The position numbers were made by a program, and so were the translations under genes. A stretch of 64,000 bases of DNA, taken from Pelagimonas sp. (GTDB taxonomy: Bacteria; Pseudomonadota; Alphaproteobacteria; Rhodobacterales; Rhodobacteraceae). The notes beneath the pieces were generated by a model. That model had not been told where the DNA came from. It made no database searches and saw only the letters and a list, made by a program, of their open reading frames with translations. The stretch is taken from positions 124,001-188,000 of the forward strand of contig JAOARX010000006.1 of the NCBI GenBank assembly GCA_025210345.1. The letters are read 5' to 3'. This document shows, piece after piece, positions 9,213 through 17,718 of this stretch (within the stretch, counting starts at the first letter, position 1; each line of letters opens with the position of its first letter).

Positions 9213-9554
9213 GTTGGCCTCCTTTTACACCCTTAGATTTTTGAGATAATTGTTTTAATTCAATAACTTAGTGTAATTTTGCGTGCGTCAGTTGTGAACG
9301 ATGGGCAGAGAACCGCAAAATCGAGGGTGAATTCGCTATATATAGACCATAAGAAAATTAGTTATGGTATATATTGATATGTCGCCCCGATAAGTTGTTG
9401 TTTTTGTGTGGATTTTCGCCCGTATATAGGATAAGTAGGATATATAGTGGTAAGGTGAACTTACCCAATGATTCTGAGGCTGCGATTGAGTGAGTAACGC
9501 TGGATTTCCGTGAAATCCGGTCATTTGGGGTTTTTGGCGATCTGGGAAAATCGC
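9213..9554. other. AT-rich intergenic region with inverted repeats
   Basis: 342 bp between the small membrane-protein gene and the next gene, visibly richer in A+T than its surroundings, with many TATATA-like tracts that could serve as -10 boxes on either strand. Two inverted repeats stand out: an imperfect one around 9336-9372 (left arm atatatagaccataa, right arm ttatggtatatat) and a perfect one GGTAAG-gtgaa-CTTACC at 9449-9465. No protein with a credible start and ribosome binding site was found in it. Confidence 0.5.
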
Positions 9555-10169
9555 ATGTCACATCGCAATGGTTCAGAAGACGCTCTTCGCGGATTGACGG
9601 CATCAATTGATGCCCTGAAAGTCATGCTATGTGACTATTTCGATGATGGGGCCACGCCATCACACGAAGAGATCATGGAAATTACGTCCCGGATTGAGCA
9701 GCTTCAACGCCTTTCCGTATCTCTGAGAGGGATCGCGCATGATAAGGGTGAAGTGACGCAAGAAAAAACGCCGTCAGAGACCCAAACGACGACCCGCGGT
9801 GGTGGCGATTTCAGAAAGCCTCCGCGCCCAAGCGATGGCGCATTTGACTTTTTGGCGCTTGAGGCGGTTAGGGTTGCCAACGCTCAAAAGCTCCCCCTTC
9901 GGAGGGAGCATCACATCCGTGTGCTCAAGCATTACCTGCCTGACCTGAATGAAAGCTCGATTCCACCCAAGCTGGGAGGCTGGAAGAAAGACGCGATCCT
10001 CACGTGGATTGATCGCAAGCCCCATACGGTAGACCTTACACCTGGGGGGCGTGGTAAAATGCGTGAACTCTACGGAGAGGCGGTCGACAGAAAGCAGCAG
10101 ATCGAAGCCGCGATGAGCACTCATTTTACCCACGGGTATTCCTTTCCAACGCGTGATGAGTTGAATTGA
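9555..10169 (+). CDS. hypothetical protein, 204 aa, accessory
   Basis: Start ATG 9555, with GGGAAAA upstream. The N-terminal third is helical (residues 10-70, with ALRGLTASIDALKVMLCDYF and a second helix around IEQLQRLSVSLRGIA). A polar, Thr/Gly/Pro-rich linker follows (about 75-100). A C-terminal domain contains LPLRREHHIRVLKHYLPDL and HTVDLTPGGRGKM. The charged C-terminal part could be a small DNA-binding or winged-helix-like domain, but I recognise no family. Base composition upstream and codon use (more A/T-ending codons) differ from neighbours, suggesting recent acquisition. Confidence 0.55.
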   Translation: MSHRNGSEDALRGLTASIDALKVMLCDYFDDGATPSHEEIMEITSRIEQLQRLSVSLRGIAHDKGEVTQEKTPSETQTTTRGGGDFRKPPRPSDGAFDFLALEAVRVANAQKLPLRREHHIRVLKHYLPDLNESSIPPKLGGWKKDAILTWIDRKPHTVDLTPGGRGKMRELYGEAVDRKQQIEAAMSTHFTHGYSFPTRDELN

Positions 10170-10174
10170 CTTAT

Positions 10175-10197
10175 CAACTGACAGGTTTTGTCAGTTG
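10175..10197. promoter_or_regulatory. inverted repeat, probable operator of the WYL regulator gene pair
   Basis: Perfect 9-bp arms CAACTGACA / TGTCAGTTG around a 5-bp GGTTT centre, 43 bp upstream of the first gene of the pair. The CTGACA-N5-TGTCAG core is the kind of dyad bound by YafY/WYL-type regulators, and a regulator of that family is encoded in the same transcript. There is no T-run on either side, so a terminator is less likely. Confidence 0.5.
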
Positions 10198-10239
10198 TGC
10201 CAGTCTAGACAGGCTCCAGGCAACCAAAGGAGCTAACCA

Positions 10240-10545
10240 ATGTCTAAACACGCCATGGATTTCGTGACCTACAAGCTGAACGACGGTGTATCTGTTGAGG
10301 ATTTCATGACGGCCAGCCAGAGTCTGACCGATTGGCTCAAGACGCGCGAGGGGTTTGTGGCCCGTCGGTGCGGTGTGGATGAAAACGGCGTTTGGGCGGA
10401 TACGTCTGAATGGACAAGTCTTGCCGCGCTGCAAGCGACCTCAGCCGCCTTTATGCAGGCCGCTGAAATTGCTGATTTCATCTCCATGTTTGACCCCACC
10501 ACGCTCCAGATGCACCAGGTGGAGCTTGAGGTTTCCGAGGGATAA
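10240..10545 (+). CDS. small ABM-like (dimeric alpha/beta barrel) protein
   Basis: 101 residues, with AAAGGAG upstream of ATG 10240. The pattern DFVTYKLNDGVSVEDFMTAS ... WLKTREGFVARRCG ... WADTSEWTSLAAL ... FISMFDPTTLQMHQVEL resembles antibiotic-biosynthesis-monooxygenase-like barrel proteins that handle small oxidised ligands, but catalytic residues cannot be assigned. It is immediately followed, with no spacer, by the WYL regulator gene (TAAATG junction), so the two are an operon. Regulation by the upstream dyad at 10175 is inferred. Confidence 0.65.
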   Translation: MSKHAMDFVTYKLNDGVSVEDFMTASQSLTDWLKTREGFVARRCGVDENGVWADTSEWTSLAALQATSAAFMQAAEIADFISMFDPTTLQMHQVELEVSEG

Positions 10546-11223
10546 ATGCGCCGCAGCGACCGTCTTTCAGCGATTGTTGAGATCTTACAGGACGGTCGCC
10601 TGCACCTGGCGCGTGATCTGGCCGGGCAGCTGGGGGTGTCTTTGCGCACCATCTATCGCGACATGGAGACGCTTGCAGCCTCGGGCGTGCCGATTGAGGG
10701 GGAGCGCGGGGTAGGCTATCTTTTGCGCGAGCCCGTGTTCCTGCCACCGGTTGCCCTGTCCCTGACCGAACTCGAAGCGCTGCACCTGGGCGTGGCCATG
10801 GTGCAGACCCTGGCGGATCCGGAATTGCGTAAGGCGGCCAAGCTGCTTGCCAGCAAGATCGACAAGGTCTCACGTGCTGAAAATCGCATTCCAAAGGATT
10901 GGGGTTTTGGGGTCTATAACTTTTCGCAGGAAAAACTGGGGCTGCGCCATATGCCCTTGGTGCGCCACGCGATCCGCAGCGGGCTAAAGCTTGAGATGCA
11001 ATACACGACGCTAGAGGGCGTGGCGTCGGTGCGGGTTGTGCGCCCTTTGAACATCAATTTTTGGGGTCAGGTCTGGACGCTGACTGCGTGGTGCGAAAAA
11101 CGGGGCGATTTTCGGTCCTTTCGGATGGATCATATTCAAACCTGTGTCACCGGCGCGTCCTTTCAGCCGGAACCGGGCAAGACCTTTGCGGATTTTCTAA
11201 AAACGGCCAAGCACTTGCAATGA
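10546..11223 (+). CDS. HTH-WYL (YafY/DeoR-like) transcriptional regulator
   Basis: 225 residues. N-terminal winged HTH (residues 1-60: RLSAIVEILQDGRLHLARDL, VSLRTIYRDMETLAASG). The C-terminal WYL domain has LEMQYTTLEG, the core WTLTAWCEKRGDFRSFRMDHI and the usual R-x-F-R-x-D-H-I end. WYL proteins sense ligands (nucleotides or nucleic acids in characterised cases) and control adjacent genes. It is fused tail-to-head with the ABM-like gene, which suggests that this small protein is its target or a cofactor in the response. No obvious terminator follows. Confidence 0.85.
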   Translation: MRRSDRLSAIVEILQDGRLHLARDLAGQLGVSLRTIYRDMETLAASGVPIEGERGVGYLLREPVFLPPVALSLTELEALHLGVAMVQTLADPELRKAAKLLASKIDKVSRAENRIPKDWGFGVYNFSQEKLGLRHMPLVRHAIRSGLKLEMQYTTLEGVASVRVVRPLNINFWGQVWTLTAWCEKRGDFRSFRMDHIQTCVTGASFQPEPGKTFADFLKTAKHLQ

Positions 11224-11352
11224 TACCAGACCGTGAAACGGGGGGGATGGCGCGCGATTTTTCCCCTCATGAAGGGCCACCCGCTGGTCTATGTTGGCCT
11301 CGGGCGTCTTGTGTGACCAATGCGCGGGACGCAACATTCATGGGAGAATACA

Positions 11353-11763
11353 ATGGGTCTTTTTAATTTCTGGCGTGGTGGCAAGAAAGTTGCCGAAGAA
11401 ACCGCAGCCCCCACCGCAGAAGATCTGCAAAAAGAAGTCGCTGATCTGGGCCTGAACGCCGACGGCGTTGACATCAAGGTCGAAGGCGAAAAGGTCATCG
11501 TATCCGGTGACGTTGATCAAGAGACCAAGGAAAAGGTCATTCTGGCGGTCGGCAATGTTGATGGTGTTTCCGAGGTTGAGGACAATCTGGGCGGTGATGA
11601 GCCCAAGTTCCACACCGTCGAAAAGGGCGATACCCTGTGGGCGATTTCGGAAAAGGCGCTGGGCAACGGCGCGCGCTATGAAGAGATCTTTGAGGCCAAC
11701 AAACCGATGCTGAGCCACCCCGACAAAATCTATCCCGGTCAGGTTCTGCGCATTCCAGCGTAA
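11353..11763 (+). CDS. BON-LysM protein (YgaU/KbpA-like)
   Basis: 136 residues from ATG 11353, with GGGAGAA upstream. It begins MGLFNFWRGGKKV, then a BON domain (about 25-80: LGLNADGVDIKVEGEKVIVSG, VGNVDGVSEVEDNL) and a C-terminal LysM (about 85-136: HTVEKGDTLWAISEKALG ... YPGQVLRIPA). No signal peptide is visible. The same two-domain layout is seen in E. coli YgaU (Kbp), a cytoplasmic potassium-binding protein; other LysM proteins bind peptidoglycan. Function here is therefore probable rather than proven. It ends before a bidirectional terminator. Confidence 0.85.
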   Translation: MGLFNFWRGGKKVAEETAAPTAEDLQKEVADLGLNADGVDIKVEGEKVIVSGDVDQETKEKVILAVGNVDGVSEVEDNLGGDEPKFHTVEKGDTLWAISEKALGNGARYEEIFEANKPMLSHPDKIYPGQVLRIPA

Positions 11764-11783
11764 ACCAACCCTAGACCAAATCG

Positions 11784-11811
11784 AAAGGGGCGCCGATCAG
11801 CGCCCCTTTTT
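11784..11811 (+). terminator. terminator between the LysM gene and the convergent TrpB-like gene
   Basis: Ten-bp stem AAAGGGGCGC / GCGCCCCTTT with a CGATCA loop, followed by T on the plus strand (TTTTTG in all). On the minus strand the T tract is shorter, so it may work in both directions. Confidence 0.85.
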
Positions 11812-11829
11812 GTTCGTGTGACAACAGGT

Positions 11830-13035
11830 TTACAGATCTTCGCCAAACCCAAAGGTTTCGGTGACATAATCAATGTCCTTGTCGCCCCGGCCTGACAGGT
11901 TGATCAGGATCGACTTGCCCGGGTTCTTGGGGGCTTCGCGCATGGCAAAGGCCACCGCGTGGGCGCTTTCGAGGGCGGGGATGATGCCTTCGTGGCGGCT
12001 TAGGTCATAGAAGGCTTTCAACGCTTCTTTGTCGTCGCAGGCGGTATAGTTGGCTTTGCCCGTGCGATAAAGATGCGCGTGCTCTGGCCCGACACCCGGG
12101 TAATCCAGACCCGATGCAACGGTGTGCACCGGCGCGGGTTCCCCGTTTTCGTCAGTAAGAACCATGGTGCGGAACCCGTGGATGTCACCATCTTCGCCAA
12201 AGGTGATGGTCGCCGCGTGTTCCCCCAGTTTCGACGAGGTGCCCATGGGTTCAACGCCCCACAGATCCACATCATCGTCGATAAAGCCTGCGAACAGACC
12301 CATCGCATTCGACCCACCGCCGACGCAGGCCGCGACCATATCCGGCAGCTGGCCGGTCATGTCCATGAACTGCTCGCGTGCTTCGATGCCAACAATGTGC
12401 TGGAAGTCGCGAACCATCATCGGAAACGGGTGCGGACCCACCACCGAGCCGATCGCAAACAGCGCGGTGTCGGCCTGCGGAACATAGCTTTGGAAGGCGC
12501 TGTCCACCGCTTCCTTGAGCGAGCGACCGCCAAACCCGACGGGAACCACATCGGCCCCCAACAGCTTCATCCGGGTCACGTTGGGCGCTTCTTTTTCGAT
12601 GTCGATTTCGCCCATGTGGATTTCACAATCCATGCCGAAATAGGCGGCGGCTGTCGCCAGGGCCACGCCGTGCTGACCCGCGCCGGTTTCGGCCATCAGC
12701 TTGGTTTTGCCCATGTGTTTGGCCAAAAGCGCTTCGGCCATGCAGTGGTTCAGCTTGTGCGCACCGGTGTGGTTCAGGTCTTCGCGCTTGGCATAGATCT
12801 GCGCCCCCCCGGCCTGTGCAGACAGGTTTTTCAGGTGCGAGACCGGGGTCGGGCGGCCCTGAAAATGCTTGCGGATATAGCGCAGATCCCGAATGAACTC
12901 GGCCGATTTCGAAATGGTCTCATAGGCTTCGCGGATTTCCTTGAAATGCGGTTCAAGCGGCGGCGGAAGCTGCGCGCCGCCATACTCTCCGAAAAAACCC
13001 TCTGCATTCGGCGTCTGTTTCAAATACGATGCCAT
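11830..13035 (-). CDS. tryptophan synthase beta chain-like PLP enzyme (TrpB-family paralog)
   Basis: 401 residues, normal TrpB length. The PLP lysine is Lys94 in HTGAHKLNH, the TrpB catalytic Glu is Glu116 in AETGAGQHG (22 residues later, as in canonical TrpB), and GGGSNAMG binds the PLP phosphate. [11 protein letters not shown] closes the protein. It departs from standard TrpB in the segment after Lys ([15 protein letters not shown] instead of INN-type) and in the COMM-type region ([11 protein letters not shown]). There is no trpA or trpF beside it. It is the last gene of an operon with a 2-oxoglutarate oxygenase and an HD-domain oxygenase, so a dedicated beta-replacement or elimination reaction on a product of those enzymes is possible. 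AGGGAGG precedes ATG 13035. Confidence 0.8.
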   Translation of the reverse strand: MASYLKQTPNAEGFFGEYGGAQLPPPLEPHFKEIREAYETISKSAEFIRDLRYIRKHFQGRPTPVSHLKNLSAQAGGAQIYAKREDLNHTGAHKLNHCMAEALLAKHMGKTKLMAETGAGQHGVALATAAAYFGMDCEIHMGEIDIEKEAPNVTRMKLLGADVVPVGFGGRSLKEAVDSAFQSYVPQADTALFAIGSVVGPHPFPMMVRDFQHIVGIEAREQFMDMTGQLPDMVAACVGGGSNAMGLFAGFIDDDVDLWGVEPMGTSSKLGEHAATITFGEDGDIHGFRTMVLTDENGEPAPVHTVASGLDYPGVGPEHAHLYRTGKANYTACDDKEALKAFYDLSRHEGIIPALESAHAVAFAMREAPKNPGKSILINLSGRGDKDIDYVTETFGFGEDL

Positions 13036-13109
13036 CTACACCTCCCTTGTAACGTTTCAGACAGTTGTGCGCAGTGGGGAGGTGCAGGCAAGTTCCTAAT
13101 TGTCGCGTT

Positions 13110-13712
13110 TCAGGCTGTTAGCGGTGAAACATAGCCTTCGCGGATCACATCGGGATCATAGGCTTTGCGGCCAAAGACTTCGCGCACCATGGGTTCAAAG
13201 TGCTCAAGCGGCAGCATGTCATAATCCGGGTCAAAGGCGGATTGATCCCAACGTTCACAGAATTCGGCGCAGCTGTTGTAGCAGGGATGATCCTTGAACT
13301 GATCACGCGCGTTGCGATCCCAGCCATAGTGATGCGCGTAATAGAGCATCTGGAAAATCCCGTGATGTTCAATCACCCAGGACACATCCCAGCGTACAAA
13401 GGGGCGAATGACCTCGGCGGACATGCGATCGTGGTTTTGCGGCGCAAGCCCATCGCCGATGTCATGCAACAGGGCGGCAACAACCCAATCCACATCCGCC
13501 CCATCCCGCAGCGCCCGTGTGGCCGATTGCAAACCATGTTGCAGGCGTGTGATCTGATAGCCCTCAAGCGTGGCTTCGCCCGCGCGGCGCATTTCACCCA
13601 TCACACGATCAGCGGTCATGGCATGAAAGGGTTTTTCCAGCTCATGCAGCATCAAGTACTCTTCCTTGGTGCCGTCTTTCATCTGGGTAAAGCTGACGGT
13701 TTTGGTGCTCAT
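13110..13712 (-). CDS. HD-domain oxygenase-like protein (PhnZ/TmpB-type)
   Basis: 200 residues from ATG 13712, two bases after the upstream gene's stop, with AAAGGAAG inside that gene's end. Candidate metal ligands: His59 (RLQHGLQSA), His83-Asp84 (AALLHDIGD), His94 (PQNHDRM), His116/117 (WVIEHHGIFQ) and Asp156 (CERWDQSAFDP). This arrangement resembles the mixed-valent di-iron HD oxygenases PhnZ and TmpB, which cleave C-P bonds of hydroxylated aminophosphonates, more than ordinary HD phosphatases. In those pathways a 2-oxoglutarate oxygenase makes the hydroxylated substrate, and here such a gene lies directly upstream. Substrate is not known; plain HD phosphohydrolase remains possible. Confidence 0.72.
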   Translation of the reverse strand: MSTKTVSFTQMKDGTKEEYLMLHELEKPFHAMTADRVMGEMRRAGEATLEGYQITRLQHGLQSATRALRDGADVDWVVAALLHDIGDGLAPQNHDRMSAEVIRPFVRWDVSWVIEHHGIFQMLYYAHHYGWDRNARDQFKDHPCYNSCAEFCERWDQSAFDPDYDMLPLEHFEPMVREVFGRKAYDPDVIREGYVSPLTA

Positions 13713-13714
13713 GC

Positions 13715-14566
13715 CTATGCTTCCTTTTGATACATGCCGACGTTCTTGGTGGCCCCGGCAGCCAGCGTGGTGGATTGATGCGCGCGGACCTCTTCGTAAA
13801 GCGCCAGATCCTGGGGTGTAAACAACCCCGACGGCCCCGCGACATTGATCCAACCCTGCTGGTCGTCCTTGCCACGCACCAGCATGGCATAATCGCGGCC
13901 CATCTCGGCCTGCCGCACCTCGGGGGTGACGTATCGGATGGCAAGACCGATCCGGCGATCATCCGACATATTCGGCCCCGAGGCATGGAAACACCGTCCA
14001 TGATGAAATGACATCTGACCGGGCCGGAGCGCCCCATGGACCGCTTTGCTTTCGTCTACATCCGCGATCTGCTGACCGCGCGACAACAGGTTGTCGGCAT
14101 CAAAGGTGTCGGCGTGATCGACGATATGCCCTTTGTGGCTGCCGGGGATGAACCGCATACAGCCCGCGTCGACGGAAACATCCGAGAGGGCGACCCATGC
14201 GGTCAGCTCTTCATCGGTTTCCCCCATCCCCCAATAGGTGATGTCCTGATGCCACGAGACCACGGATTGTGTACCCGGTTCCTTGATGAACAATTCGACT
14301 GACCAGACCAGCAGGTTGTGACCTAGAATGCTTTCGACCGCGTCCAGAATGGCCGGTGTGCGGGCCAGATCCGCCAAGAGCGGGATGACCAACTGGCCGT
14401 TTACCCGGAAATACTGGTGCAGGTCGTGGGTGTTTTCGTGCGTGTGGGCCTTTTCCAGCGCTTCGATGGCCTGCCTGATCTGGCCGACGTGGTCGGGTTC
14501 AAAGACCGGAATCCCGGCCACGAACCCATCGCGCGCATAGGCGGCCCGTTGATCTTGTGTCAGCAT
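13715..14566 (-). CDS. PhyH-family Fe(II)/2-oxoglutarate dioxygenase (PhnY-like context)
   Basis: 283 residues. Phytanoyl-CoA dioxygenase family. Iron ligands His106 and Asp108 (SWHQDITYWG) and His194 (RCFHASGPN), with Arg205 eleven residues later for the 2-oxoglutarate carboxylate. The family hydroxylates diverse small molecules. PhnY, which hydroxylates 2-aminoethylphosphonate before PhnZ cleavage, belongs to it and has similar length. First gene of a three-gene operon with the HD oxygenase and TrpB-like enzyme; GGGAGGAT before ATG 14566 is a strong ribosome binding site. The real substrate is unknown. Confidence 0.82.
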   Translation of the reverse strand: MLTQDQRAAYARDGFVAGIPVFEPDHVGQIRQAIEALEKAHTHENTHDLHQYFRVNGQLVIPLLADLARTPAILDAVESILGHNLLVWSVELFIKEPGTQSVVSWHQDITYWGMGETDEELTAWVALSDVSVDAGCMRFIPGSHKGHIVDHADTFDADNLLSRGQQIADVDESKAVHGALRPGQMSFHHGRCFHASGPNMSDDRRIGLAIRYVTPEVRQAEMGRDYAMLVRGKDDQQGWINVAGPSGLFTPQDLALYEEVRAHQSTTLAAGATKNVGMYQKEA

Positions 14567-14775
14567 GATTTGATCCTCCCTGACATCAGATCGTGCCGAT
14601 GCGACGCAACGTCATCTTCTCTGTTCACGACAAAATACCTGTCGCGTCCATTGTACGGGGAAAAGCGCGGGGGCATTTTCCTTGCCTGAGCGGGAAGAAC
14701 GGCTAACCTGCGCGTGCGGTCTGAAGGGGCTGCGATGATGATATTCAGCCCAAAGCGGCGACAAGGGGACCAACA

Positions 14776-15117
14776 ATGGGAAAACGTGACGACCTGATTG
14801 CGATGTATGCGGATGACCTGCGCAACAAATGCGGGATCGAGCCGGATATGGAACTTTTGACAAAGGTGACCATTGGCTGTGGCCCCGCGATCTATAACGC
14901 CGATGCAAGCACCGTTGCCGCAAGTCAGGACAGCGAATTGGAAACCGTAAAGGCGAACTTTCTGATCAAAAAGCTGGGTCTGGCCGATGGGCCGGAACTG
15001 ATGGATGGCATCCAGAAAGCGATTGAGATCTATGGCAAGTCCGAGCGCAACAAATACCGCGCGGTCATGTATTACATGCTGACCAAGCACTTTGGCAAAG
15101 AAGCGATCTACGGCTAA
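14776..15117 (+). CDS. DUF2853 family protein
   Basis: 113 residues. It matches the DUF2853 pattern: MGKRDDLIAMYADDLRNKCG, LLTKVTIGCGPAIYNADAST, ANFLIKKLGL, and a C-terminal YRAVMYYMLTKHFGK. The fold is all-helical and the protein cytoplasmic; no function is established. AAGGGGACCAACA precedes ATG 14776. It is divergent from the PhyH operon with 209 bp between the starts, which hold both promoters, and ends at an imperfect hairpin terminator. Confidence 0.85.
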   Translation: MGKRDDLIAMYADDLRNKCGIEPDMELLTKVTIGCGPAIYNADASTVAASQDSELETVKANFLIKKLGLADGPELMDGIQKAIEIYGKSERNKYRAVMYYMLTKHFGKEAIYG

Positions 15118-15136
15118 GGCCGCGCCTCAGTTTCGC

Positions 15137-15169
15137 AAAAGGGCCTTCGCAGATTGCGGAGGCCTTTTC
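15137..15169 (+). terminator. terminator after the DUF2853 gene
   Basis: Imperfect stem: left arm AAAAGG(G)CCTTCGC, right arm GCGGAGGCCTTTT, loop AGATT, one G bulge and one G-T pair, ending in TTTTC. Confidence 0.7.
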
Positions 15170-15198
15170 ATTTGAACGAGATTCTAATCATTCCGCAT

Positions 15199-15227
15199 TT
15201 GCCCGCCTGTGGATAAACCTCTAGGGT
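15199..15227 (+). promoter_or_regulatory. putative sigma-70-type promoter with an embedded DnaA box
   Basis: TTGCCC (15199-15204), a 17-bp spacer, then TAGGGT (15222-15227). The spacer holds TGTGGATAA (15209-15217), the exact complement of the DnaA-box consensus TTATCCACA. It points at a region with no gene but a strong terminator about 100 bp later. Confidence 0.4.
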
Positions 15228-15233
15228 GATCAA

Positions 15234-15343
15234 ATGCGAAGTGCCATGCATTCAGCACGACAGGCCCTTCGCAACGGAATTGTTCATGTGTGCGGTGGGA
15301 GTGCGCGGGGACACCGGGGGGCATCGCGCCCCCCTATTTTTTT
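15234..15343 (+). ncRNA. candidate small RNA of about 110 nt
   Basis: The stretch between a promoter-like sequence and a stand-alone strong terminator holds no credible protein. Near its 5' end GCGAAG...GCC (15236-15245) can pair with GGC...CTTCGC (15263-15272), giving a stem of about nine pairs. It ends in GGGGGG-CATCGCG-CCCCCC (15316-15334) followed by TATTTTTTT. The DUF2853 gene already has its own terminator upstream, so this second one needs its own transcript. No known RNA family was recognised. Confidence 0.45.
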
Positions 15344-15355
15344 GACCCAAGCACC

Positions 15356-15391
15356 AAAAACCGCCCGACAGACGGATCTGCGGGCGGTTTT
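15356..15391 (-). terminator. terminator of icd
   Basis: Stem AAAACCGCCCG / CGGGCGGTTTT around a 13-base loop. On the minus strand it is followed by a T run and lies 39 bp beyond the icd stop; it is symmetric enough to act both ways. Confidence 0.8.
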
Positions 15392-15429
15392 CAATGCCAG
15401 GAAGGCCACGTTTCCGCGGCCAGTATTCT

Positions 15430-17643
15430 TTAGCCGATGATGGCGTTCAGCGTGGCCGAGGGGCGCATCACTTTGGCTTTCAGCTCAACAGAGGGGCGGA
15501 AATAGCCACCGATGTCTGCCGCCGGGCCCTGGGCTGCGGCCAGTTCGGCCAGGATGGCCTCTTCGCCCTCTGCCAGTGCCTTGGCGAGACTGGCGAATTC
15601 TGCCGCCAGATCCGCGTCATCCGACTGCGCCGCCAATGCGTCGGCCCAGTAGCGGGCAAACCAGTAGTGGCTGTCACGGTTGTCCGGCTGACCCACTTTG
15701 CGCGAAGGCGAGCGGTTGTCATCCAGAATACCCTGTGTCGCGGCCTCTGCGGCACGACCCAGAACACCCGCCTTGGCATTGCCCTTGACGTCCGCGAGGA
15801 AGTTCAGGCTTTCACCCAGGGCACAGAACTCGCCCATGCTGTCCCAACGCAGGTGGTTTTCTTCGACCAGCTGCTGAACGTGCTTGGGGGCAGAACCACC
15901 CGCGCCGGTTTCAAACAGACCGCCGCCATTCATCAGTTTAACAATCGACAGCATCTTGGCCGATGTGCCCAGCTCGAGGATGGGGAACAGGTCGGTCAGG
16001 TAGTCACGCAGCACGTTGCCGGTGATGGCGATGCTGTCGTTGCCTGCGGTGATGGTTTCCAGCGACTGGCGGGTCGCTTCGCGCGGGGCCATGATCTGGA
16101 ACTTGTCCGCAACACCGGCGGCCTCAAGCGCGGGCTTGACGTATTCGATCAGCTGCGCGTCATGGGCGCGGTTTGCGTCCAGCCAGAAGATCGCCTCAGA
16201 GCCGGTCAGGCGCTGGCGATCCATGGCCAGACCAATCCAGTTTTCGATCGGTGCCTTTTTCACGGTGCACGAACGCCAGATGTCACCGCCTTCGACCTCA
16301 TGCGCATGCAGGGTCTCACCGTTGGCCAGAACCACGCGGATGGTGCCATCTGCCGGGGCCTCAAAGGTGGTCGGGTGCGACCCGTACTCTTCGGCTTTCT
16401 GCGCCATCAGACCGACGTTTGCCACCGAACCTGCCTTGGTCACGTCCAGCGCGCCATTGGCTTTGAAAAAGTTGATGGTTTCGTCATAGACGGTGGCATA
16501 GCAGCGATCGGGGATCACACAGTTGGTGTCACCCTTATTGCCGGCTTCGTCCCAACCTTTGCCGCCTGCGCGGATCACGGCAGGCATCGAGGCGTCGATG
16601 ATCACGTCAGAGGGGACATGCAGGTTGGTGATGCCCTTGTCGCTGTCGACCATATACATGGACGGACGATCCAGCGCGTCGATCTCGGCTTTGATTTCGG
16701 CGGCATTGGCCAGGCCCTCAATCGCCGACAGAACGGCACCCAGACCGGAGTTCGGCGAACCGCCTGCCGCGGCGATGGCGTCGCCGTGCGTGTCCCAGAC
16801 CGGGCCAAGCCATGCTTTGACCGCGTGGCCAAAGATGATCGGGTCCGAGACCTTCATCATGGTGGCTTTCATGTGCAACGAGAACATGGTGCCGTCGGCC
16901 TTGGTGTCTTCGATGGCGTCGCTCAGGAAGGCGCCCAGCGCTTTGGCGGACATGAAGGTCGCGTCTGCCACGGTGCCTTCTTCCAGCGGCCATGCGTCTT
17001 TCAGCACGGTCACAGCGCCGTCTTTGCCCACAAATTCGATTTTCGCGTCACCGGCCTGCGCCGCCGAGATGGTCGCAGACACTTCGTTGGCGAAAAAGTC
17101 ATTGCCCGGCATGGACGATACTTTGGTTTTGCTGTCCGACACCCAGGCGCCCATCGAGTGGGGGTTGTTCTGGGCAAAGTTCTTGACCGCGCGGGCCGAG
17201 CGACGGTCCGAGTTGCCTTCGCGCAGCACTGGGTTCACGGCCGAGCCCTTGATCCCGTCGTATTTCGCGCGCACGGCTTTTTCTGCGTCGGTTGCGGGGG
17301 CTTCGGGATAATCGGGCAGGGCGTAACCCTGTGCCTGAAGTTCCTCGATGGCGGCGACCAGCTGGGGCACCGAAGCCGAGATGTTCGGCAGTTTGATGAC
17401 ATTGGCGTCCGCGGTTTTCACCAGACGGCCCAGTTCGGCTAGATCGTCATTTTGACGCTGGTCTTCGGTCAGGCTTTCGGGGAAGGTCGCGATGATGCGG
17501 CCCGCCAGCGAAATGTCCTTGGTGCCGACAGAAACGCCAGCGGCAGCCGCGAATTTCTGGATGATCGGCAGGAACGACGCGCTGGCCAGTTCGGGTGCTT
17601 CGTCAACGATGGTATAAATGATATCGGGCGTGTTCTCGGACAT
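15430..17643 (-). CDS. icd: NADP-dependent isocitrate dehydrogenase, monomeric type
   Basis: 737 residues, the size of the monomeric IDH class, which is unrelated in length to the usual 400-aa dimeric enzyme. It begins [20 protein letters not shown]. Characteristic blocks include [49 protein letters not shown] and NPLRDSHYW-like [13 protein letters not shown]. It oxidises isocitrate to 2-oxoglutarate in the TCA cycle in the cytoplasm. ATG 17643 has AAGGGG upstream. A perfect dyad of two GTATAC boxes lies 60 bp upstream and could be an operator. Confidence 0.95.
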   Translation of the reverse strand: MSENTPDIIYTIVDEAPELASASFLPIIQKFAAAAGVSVGTKDISLAGRIIATFPESLTEDQRQNDDLAELGRLVKTADANVIKLPNISASVPQLVAAIEELQAQGYALPDYPEAPATDAEKAVRAKYDGIKGSAVNPVLREGNSDRRSARAVKNFAQNNPHSMGAWVSDSKTKVSSMPGNDFFANEVSATISAAQAGDAKIEFVGKDGAVTVLKDAWPLEEGTVADATFMSAKALGAFLSDAIEDTKADGTMFSLHMKATMMKVSDPIIFGHAVKAWLGPVWDTHGDAIAAAGGSPNSGLGAVLSAIEGLANAAEIKAEIDALDRPSMYMVDSDKGITNLHVPSDVIIDASMPAVIRAGGKGWDEAGNKGDTNCVIPDRCYATVYDETINFFKANGALDVTKAGSVANVGLMAQKAEEYGSHPTTFEAPADGTIRVVLANGETLHAHEVEGGDIWRSCTVKKAPIENWIGLAMDRQRLTGSEAIFWLDANRAHDAQLIEYVKPALEAAGVADKFQIMAPREATRQSLETITAGNDSIAITGNVLRDYLTDLFPILELGTSAKMLSIVKLMNGGGLFETGAGGSAPKHVQQLVEENHLRWDSMGEFCALGESLNFLADVKGNAKAGVLGRAAEAATQGILDDNRSPSRKVGQPDNRDSHYWFARYWADALAAQSDDADLAAEFASLAKALAEGEEAILAELAAAQGPAADIGGYFRPSVELKAKVMRPSATLNAIIG

Positions 17644-17702
17644 GGTAATACCCCTTGTTTGAGTTGCCCTGTCCATAGGGCAATCTTGGGCTCAGGTAAA
17701 CA

Positions 17703-17718
17703 GTATACATCCGTATAC
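17703..17718. repeat. paired GTATAC boxes between icd and the phosphomannomutase gene
   Basis: GTATAC-ATCC-GTATAC: two self-palindromic hexamers 10 bp apart (one helical turn), forming both a direct and an inverted repeat. It is located 60 bp from the icd start and 110 bp from the divergent gene, a plausible regulator site. Confidence 0.4.
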
